Assembly: GCA_041663425.1 (NCBI GenBank)
Contig: JBAYMS010000032.1
Span: 1-18,223 of the forward strand
Reading direction: 5' to 3'
Length of the DNA stretch: 18,223 bases
Origin: FEN-1322 sp041663425
Lineage (GTDB): Bacteria; Omnitrophota; Gorgyraeia; 2-01-FULL-45-10
Shown here: positions 13,767-18,223 of the stretch, piece by piece
Numbering within the stretch: position 1 is the stretch's first letter
Layout: the number at the start of each line of letters is the position of its first letter
The notes under the pieces: model-generated
What the model was told of the DNA's origin: nothing
Databases searched by the model: none
What the model saw: the letters and a program-made list of their open reading frames with translations, nothing else
Translations under genes and position numbers: made by a program

Positions 13767-14422
13767 AAGGCTTCATTTACGTTCTTAAGACGGAACGTAA
13801 TATGCGTGTCCATTTTATGGCGGCCTTCTTTTTTATTCTTCTTGGCATATATCTGAATTTTACATATCTGGAACTTCTGGCGCTTTGCGCTACCATTACA
13901 CTTGTTTTGGGTGCCGAGATGATAAATACCGCCATAGAGCTCATAGTGGATATGATAAAGACCGAATTCCATCCGATAGCCAGAGTTATTAAAGACGTCT
14001 CCGCAGGGGCGGTGCTTTTAACTTCAATAAATGCGGTAGTCGTAGGCTATATGCTCTTCTCCAGAAAACTTCCGTTTGATGTGGCAAGGGCTATGGATAA
14101 TGTGAGAAGCTCTCCGTGGCATATTACATTCATAGCGCTAATTTTGGTGTTCGGTGCTACCATTATAGGCAAGATGCTGTCAAAGAAAGGCACTCCTCTG
14201 AGAGGGGGCATGCCTTCCGGACACGCGGCGATAGCGTTCTCGATATGGACCATCATAGTTTTTCTTACCAACAATTCAATAGTTTTAGTGCTTACGTTCC
14301 TGATGGCATTTCTTATCGCCAGACACAGGATAAAAGACTCCATTCATACAGTATGGGAAGTTATCGCCGGCAGTATAATGGGCGTGCTCCTTACCACACT
14401 AGTGATCCAGGTATTCAGATAA
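13724..14422 (+). CDS. dgkA: DgkA-type lipid kinase fused to PAP2 phosphatase
   Basis: A 232-residue inner-membrane protein with two domains. Residues 1-115 are a DgkA-like kinase: SFNAAVEGFIYVLKTERNMRVH (9-30), the catalytic AEMINTAIELIVD (64-76) and KDVSAGAVLL (90-99), with three helices. In most bacteria outside the enterics this fold phosphorylates undecaprenol. Residues 130-232 are a PAP2-like phosphatase: K154-X5-R160, PSGH (164-167) and R202-X5-H208-X3-E212, where the usual motif has a terminal Asp. That active site suits dephosphorylation of undecaprenyl pyrophosphate or phosphate. The likely role is recycling of the carrier lipid for wall and glycan synthesis. The gene starts 43 bp inside ybeY. 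A ribosome site AGGAGG lies about 14 nt upstream, rather far. Confidence 0.88.
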   Translation: MQERKFVQSFNAAVEGFIYVLKTERNMRVHFMAAFFFILLGIYLNFTYLELLALCATITLVLGAEMINTAIELIVDMIKTEFHPIARVIKDVSAGAVLLTSINAVVVGYMLFSRKLPFDVARAMDNVRSSPWHITFIALILVFGATIIGKMLSKKGTPLRGGMPSGHAAIAFSIWTIIVFLTNNSIVLVLTFLMAFLIARHRIKDSIHTVWEVIAGSIMGVLLTTLVIQVFR

Positions 14423-14438
14423 TTTAAGAGATCCCACA

Positions 14439-15191
14439 ATGGCTATCCAGAAGACCGAGGGCATACTTTTACGGCGTCAGGACCTCCGTGAAACGAGCCT
14501 GATACTTACTTTTTACACCAGGGAATTTGGAAAGATAAAAGGTATTGTCCGCGGCGTCAGGGGGCCGCGTTCGGCCTGTGGCGGCGGAAATATGGAAATA
14601 TTTGCCCTCGATGAAGTTGTTTTTTATGAAAGGCGCCGCGCCGATATATTTACAATTTCACAATGCGATCTGGTGGAATTTTTTGCACCGGTCCGGGAAT
14701 CTCTCGACAAGCTGGCTTACGCGACATATCTGATAGAGCTGATTGACTCTGTGACTGCGTTGGGGGATAAAAATGTCGAAGCGTTCGAGCTTCTTCTTAA
14801 CAGCCTGAAGCTTCTGGCGGGGGACTGCAGCACAAAAAGGGTTGCCAGAATATTTGAAATAAAGCTGCTGCATTTGTTAGGGCTTATGCCTACGCTTGGA
14901 GAGTGTGTGAGCTGTGCAGGGACTGTGGACGCTGGTTCGCGATTCAGCTTTCGCCATGGCGGGCTGATATGTAAAAAATGCTTTCCATCGGACAGGGAGG
15001 CAAGACCAATCCTGCAGGGGACGGTCAATTTCATTGAGCACATACGCTCGCTGTCTTTCGAACGTGTGTCCAGAGTCAAGGTTGCGGCAGAAGTCGGGCA
15101 TGAGCTTGAACGCATATTGCGTAAATTCCTGGATTTTCACATCGAGCGGCGCCTGAAAACAGTTCAATTCTTAAAGGTGATCGAGAAATAA
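14439..15191 (+). CDS. recO: DNA repair protein RecO
   Basis: A 250-residue RecO of normal length. It loads RecA onto SSB-coated single-stranded DNA in the RecFOR pathway. The N-terminal OB fold (1-80) has the typical TEGILLRRQDLRETSLILTFYT start (6-27), a short basic stretch (GVRGPRSACGGG) that may contact DNA, and LDEVVFYERR. A helical domain follows from about 88. The zinc knuckle is complete, C156-X2-C159 and C178-X2-C181. The gene begins 16 bp after the kinase/phosphatase fusion with a weak AAGAGA ribosome site and is the last gene of its unit; a new promoter follows within 25 bases of its stop. Confidence 0.95.
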   Translation: MAIQKTEGILLRRQDLRETSLILTFYTREFGKIKGIVRGVRGPRSACGGGNMEIFALDEVVFYERRRADIFTISQCDLVEFFAPVRESLDKLAYATYLIELIDSVTALGDKNVEAFELLLNSLKLLAGDCSTKRVARIFEIKLLHLLGLMPTLGECVSCAGTVDAGSRFSFRHGGLICKKCFPSDREARPILQGTVNFIEHIRSLSFERVSRVKVAAEVGHELERILRKFLDFHIERRLKTVQFLKVIEK

Positions 15192-15213
15192 GGTTTTTCG
15201 CAAAAGTTTCCAT

Positions 15214-15242
15214 TTGACATTATGCATATTTTTTGTTAATAT
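15214..15242 (+). promoter_or_regulatory. Promoter of the mreBCD-mrdA operon
   Basis: A perfect -35 TTGACA (15214-15219), a 17-bp spacer and TAATAT (15237-15242, 4 of 6). The expected start near 15249 gives a leader of about 50 nt containing a short ACCCC/GGGGT hairpin (15257-15261 with 15270-15274) and ribosome site GGAGA at 15291-15295. Confidence 0.65.
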
Positions 15243-15299
15243 CGAACAAAATAGAAACCCCTTGTCGCGGGGGTAAAATAACAGCAAATCGGAGACTAT

Positions 15300-16373
15300 A
15301 TGAATCCTAAGGGCTTGTGGAATGCAGGAGCGAAGCTTTATAATGAAATATTAGGGTTATTCTCTAATGATATGGGAATAGACCTCGGAACGGCCACAAC
15401 TCTTGTTTATCTGAAGAATCAGGGCATAGTTCTCTGCGAACCTTCCGTAGTAGCTGTCCAGGCCGGAACATCAAATGTTCTCGCAGTAGGCGAGGAAGCG
15501 AAGCGCATGTTAGGCCGCACCCCCGGCAATATAGTAGCAATCAGGCCGATGCGTCATGGTGTAATAACAGATTTTGAAATATCCGAAGCTATGCTTCGTT
15601 ACTTTATCAAAAAGGTCAATTCAGCAAAACCTCTCGTTCGTCCCAGAATAGTAATAGCGATCCCATCAGGTATAACCGAAGTTGAAAAGCGCGCGGTAAA
15701 AGATTCCGCGCTTCACGCAGGTGCGAGGGAAGTATTTATGATCGAAGAACCGATGGCAGCCGCTATCGGCGTAGGCCTTCCGATACAGGAACCGTCCGGC
15801 AATATGATAATTGATATAGGCGGCGGCACAACAGAGATGGCTGTAATATCTTTAGCCGGAGTGGTATTCTCAAAATCTGTCCGGGTCGGCGGAGATGAGC
15901 TCGATGAGGCGATAATTAATTACCTGAAGAAAAATTACAATTTAATGATAGGTGAGAGGACTGCTGAAGAGATTAAAATAAAGATCGGTTCAGTTTATCC
16001 TCTGGAAGAAGAACTGAAGATGGAAGTTAAGGGGCGCGATCTCGTAGCCGGTTTGCCGAAGATGGTCACCGTAACCAGCGAGGAGATAAGGGAGGCGATG
16101 TCGGAGCCTATCGCTCAGATACTCGAAGCCGTGAGAATTACCCTGGAGAGAACTCCGCCTGAACTTTCATCCGATCTTATAGAAAAAGGTATTGTTCTCG
16201 CGGGCGGAGGATCGCTCCTGAGGGGCATAGACAAACTTATTTCCGAAGAGACAGGTCTGCCTGCTCATCTTTCGGAAGATCCGATGACGGCTGTTGCATT
16301 GGGCACCGGCAAGGTCCTGACCGAAATCAAATATCTTAAGAAAGTTACGGTATCACCGCGTCTCGAGAGATAA
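15300..16373 (+). CDS. mreB: Rod-shape actin homologue MreB
   Basis: A 357-residue bacterial actin that forms membrane-bound filaments guiding the elongation machinery. The phosphate-1 loop is MGIDLGTATTLVY (25-37), the middle of the fold has EEPMAAAIG (about 151-159), phosphate-2 is IDIGGGTTEMAVISLAG (about 173-189), and VLAGGGSLLRGID lies near 300. Most MreB proteins begin at about residue 18 of this one (LGLFSNDMG); here there is an extra N-terminal stretch of about 17 residues. The ATG at 15300 is behind GGAGA, which supports this start. The extension holds Trp, Leu and Lys in an amphipathic-looking pattern and may anchor the filament to the membrane. Confidence 0.97.
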   Translation: MNPKGLWNAGAKLYNEILGLFSNDMGIDLGTATTLVYLKNQGIVLCEPSVVAVQAGTSNVLAVGEEAKRMLGRTPGNIVAIRPMRHGVITDFEISEAMLRYFIKKVNSAKPLVRPRIVIAIPSGITEVEKRAVKDSALHAGAREVFMIEEPMAAAIGVGLPIQEPSGNMIIDIGGGTTEMAVISLAGVVFSKSVRVGGDELDEAIINYLKKNYNLMIGERTAEEIKIKIGSVYPLEEELKMEVKGRDLVAGLPKMVTVTSEEIREAMSEPIAQILEAVRITLERTPPELSSDLIEKGIVLAGGGSLLRGIDKLISEETGLPAHLSEDPMTAVALGTGKVLTEIKYLKKVTVSPRLER

Positions 16374-16391
16374 TAACTCGAAAATTTCAAT

Positions 16392-17174
16392 GTGCGCACA
16401 GTTAAAAGAAATAGAATACTCAAGATCCTCGCTGTAGTAGTCCTTTCGGTTATCCTTATATCTACCTCCAAAACTATCACAAACTCTCAAAGAGCAAAAG
16501 CGGTTGATTTTTTATCTCCATCATTAAAAGCCGTCCACTCATTTTTTACTTCGATCAGAAATATGATGCCGTTCGCATCGCTGCGTGAAGAGAACCGTAT
16601 TCTGCGCGAAAGAATAAACCTTCTTAACAGGAAGGTCGAAGAGATGAAAATGGTCGCCAGCGACAATGACAGGCTTAAGAGCCTTATTGATTTTAGAAAA
16701 ACGATCCCGTTTACCACCGTGCCAGCGCAGGTGATAGGCAGAGATCCGTCGAATTGGTCTAATTCAATTATAGTTGATAAAGGTTTAAACGGCGGCGTTA
16801 AACAGAATAGGGCGGTGCTGTCTACTAAGGGCCTTGTCGGACGGGTTCTTGAAGTGGGGCGGTATTCAAGCAAGATACTTTTAGTTACTGACCCGAATTC
16901 GAAAGTTGGCGTAATGATACAGCGAAATAGACATGGGGGTATATTGACCGGCAGGCCTGACGGCAAATGTAAAATGATATACATAGCGCTGGATTCTGAT
17001 GTTGTTCCGGGTGATAAAGTTATTACGGCAGGGTTCGGGGTTATATTTCCAAAAGATATTCTGGTGGGTGAGGTGGTCAGGGTAGATAAAGAACCCGGAC
17101 GACTTTATAAAAGCGCTCTTATAAAAACAGCGGAAGACCTTTCCAGGCTCGAAGAGGTGTTGTGTATAAAATAG
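16392..17174 (+). CDS. mreC: Rod-shape protein MreC
   Basis: A 260-residue bitopic membrane protein of the elongasome, usual in length. A short cytoplasmic N terminus is followed by one membrane helix (about 9-26), a coiled coil (about 64-101, ENRILRERINLLNRKVEEM), and the paired beta domains (VPAQVIGRDPSNWSNSIIVDKG, then GVKQNRAVLSTKGLVGRV and VTDPNSKVGVMIQ, 110-177 region), ending with VGEVVRVDKEPG. MreC activates PBP2-RodA wall synthesis. The start is GTG at 16392, because the overlapping ATG at 16390 is in another frame that closes after 15 codons and no ATG exists upstream in frame before a stop. No clear ribosome site is present, 18 bp after mreB. Confidence 0.95.
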   Translation: MRTVKRNRILKILAVVVLSVILISTSKTITNSQRAKAVDFLSPSLKAVHSFFTSIRNMMPFASLREENRILRERINLLNRKVEEMKMVASDNDRLKSLIDFRKTIPFTTVPAQVIGRDPSNWSNSIIVDKGLNGGVKQNRAVLSTKGLVGRVLEVGRYSSKILLVTDPNSKVGVMIQRNRHGGILTGRPDGKCKMIYIALDSDVVPGDKVITAGFGVIFPKDILVGEVVRVDKEPGRLYKSALIKTAEDLSRLEEVLCIK

Positions 17175-17674
17175 CCAGGATGCAGATATATTTAATATTG
17201 GCCGCGGCGCTATTTTTCCAAGGCACGGCGATGGACTATGTGAAGATCCTGGGCGCCAAACCGGACCTTTTGCTTATTGCCGTAATTTTTTTCGGTTTAT
17301 TTTTAGGTCCTGCTGCCGGGCTTGAATCCGGGATTGCCGCAGGTATGATGATGGACATTTTTACGCTAGACTTTTTATGGATAAATACAGTTACTCTTGG
17401 CATTACGGGATTTATCATTGGAACTATTAATACGCAGATCTCTAAGGAATCTAAGCGAGCGGATTTTGTTTTTGTCCTTATATTCACTATGTTTTCCATG
17501 TCGCTGCATTATCTTATTGTGGCGATCCTGTCCAAGTCTGTAGTGCTTGGTTTCGTCGAGTTTTTTACATCGTCAGTAATTCCCACTGCCATTTATTCCG
17601 GCCTGGTCTCCATACCTGTTTATTCGAAACTGGTCAGTATTTATAAGCTCAAAGAGATGGAAGAGTATCTGTGA
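17162..17674 (+). CDS. mreD: Rod-shape protein MreD
   Basis: A 170-residue integral membrane protein with about five hydrophobic segments, with the typical GAKPDLLLIAVIFFGLFLGPAAGLESGIAAGMMMD region (about 31-65). It completes the MreBCD membrane complex. The start could be the GTG at 17162, overlapping mreC by 13 bp with AGAGG four bases upstream, or the ATG at 17180 six codons later, just after the mreC stop. I kept the GTG because it has the better-placed ribosome site. Its stop overlaps the next start as GTGA. Confidence 0.92.
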   Translation: MYKIARMQIYLILAAALFFQGTAMDYVKILGAKPDLLLIAVIFFGLFLGPAAGLESGIAAGMMMDIFTLDFLWINTVTLGITGFIIGTINTQISKESKRADFVFVLIFTMFSMSLHYLIVAILSKSVVLGFVEFFTSSVIPTAIYSGLVSIPVYSKLVSIYKLKEMEEYL

Positions 17675-18223
17675 GAGATAGAATCGTTACCATAACGGTC
17701 AGCCTGCTTTTCATCCTGCTCGGAATAGGATTATTTTATAATCAGATCGTCCGGTTTAATTATTATTCGAGGCTTTCTAAAAATAATTCCATAAGAGTTA
17801 TACCAATAGATGGTCCGCGCGGTAATATTTACGACAGGAATGGAGTCCCGATAGTTTCAAACAGATTATCGTTCGATGTGGCGGTGGTATATAGAGAGCT
17901 TAAGGATAAACAGAAATTTATACATATTCTGAGCGATTCGCTGAATATGTCCGGCAAGGATATTGTACGTGCATTGGACAGGGCGAGGGCTAAGCCGCAG
18001 ATGCCGGTCACGGTGCTGGAAGATATAGATAAAGATACCGCTATTATGCTGGAAGAAGCAAGTTTTGATATCGACGGACTCACCATAGAGACCCGATCTA
18101 AACGTAACTATCTTTATGGAAATGTCGGCAGCCATATATTCGGTTATATGAATGAAATAGGCGACGATGAGCTTGAAGAACTTAAGTATTATGGCTACAC
18201 GAGGGGGGGTCGCACAGATTTAA
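17671..18223 (+). CDS. mrdA: Penicillin-binding protein 2 (MrdA), N-terminal part
   Basis: The first 184 codons of an elongation-specific peptidoglycan transpeptidase. It starts with GTG at 17671, overlapping the mreD stop by four bases, and runs past the window edge. A short cytoplasmic end precedes a membrane helix (about 6-23, VTITVSLLFILLGIGLF), then NYYSRLSKNNSIRVIPI and the diagnostic GPRGNIYDRNG (about 49-59), then the start of the pedestal domain with FGYMNEIGDDELEELKYYGY (about 154-173). The catalytic Ser domain is outside the window. Position after mreD is the normal elongasome order. The last few residues (TRGGRTDL) do not match the family's usual continuation there and follow a run of seven G. 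Confidence 0.93.
   Translation, partial: MRDRIVTITVSLLFILLGIGLFYNQIVRFNYYSRLSKNNSIRVIPIDGPRGNIYDRNGVPIVSNRLSFDVAVVYRELKDKQKFIHILSDSLNMSGKDIVRALDRARAKPQMPVTVLEDIDKDTAIMLEEASFDIDGLTIETRSKRNYLYGNVGSHIFGYMNEIGDDELEELKYYGYTRGGRTDL

Noticed and set aside
14116..14427. 103-codon forward frame overlapping the PAP2 half of the fusion
   Set aside because: The other frame holds clear PAP2 motifs; this one is His/Ser/Arg-rich without motifs or a ribosome site.
15257..15274. ACCCC/GGGGT hairpin before mreB as terminator or riboswitch
   Set aside because: Only five base pairs, with no T-run or further structure; too weak to call as a separate feature.
1..18223. CRISPR array, insertion sequence, prophage or integrase
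   Set aside because: No regularly spaced repeats, transposase or recombinase motifs, or terminal inverted repeats were seen.

Overview
The window is a gene-dense stretch of a bacterial chromosome. All 21 genes called, including one tentative 38-codon reading frame, lie on the + strand and are packed into five apparent transcription units. Envelope genes (diacylglycerol/undecaprenol kinase, mreBCD, PBP2, an exported lipoprotein with a +2 Glu) point to a diderm, probably rod-shaped bacterium. Gene order, moderate GC, small exported proteins of unknown family and a lipoprotein with a GNRGYLKG motif look to me like an uncultured PVC-group lineage such as Omnitrophota. That assignment is inference; no rRNA or tRNA is present to test it.

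Layout. (1) 1-263: the 3' end of groEL and a strong intrinsic terminator. (2) 302-4070: a tight three-gene cassette with a cobalamin-binding-type radical SAM enzyme, a membrane family 2 glycosyltransferase and a radical SAM/SPASM enzyme. This is the only clearly accessory part of the window and the best candidate for an unknown pathway. (3) 4168-5430: a run of small genes from its own promoter: a 64-residue PspC-domain protein, two small exported proteins of no recognised family, a possible 38-residue very basic microprotein between them, and a tandem ACT-domain protein. (4) 5494-9133: a near-consensus promoter, a roughly 160-nt structured leader with no Shine-Dalgarno sequence, and dnaE, whose PHP domain keeps all its metal-ligand positions. 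(5) 9137-15191: tandem promoters, then an unrecognised 142-residue protein translationally coupled to an HU-family protein, hisS, aspS, a lipoprotein coupled to aspS, ybeY, a DgkA-PAP2 fusion and recO. (6) 15214 to the window end: a promoter, then mreB, mreC, mreD and the start of mrdA (PBP2), the classic elongasome operon.

How the genes fit together. Units 4 to 6 are housekeeping: replication, aminoacyl-tRNA supply, ribosome RNA processing, recombination repair, lipid-carrier recycling and lateral wall growth. The DgkA-PAP2 fusion, which probably acts on undecaprenyl carriers, lies just upstream of the wall-elongation operon and could feed it. AspRS carries the two anticodon-domain residues (His31, Gly83) linked to non-discriminating enzymes, which suggests that Asn-tRNA is made by transamidation. 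The cassette in unit 2 probably builds and modifies a lipid-linked or surface glycan, but no substrate can be read from the sequence. No CRISPR array, insertion sequence, integrase, tRNA or rRNA was seen.
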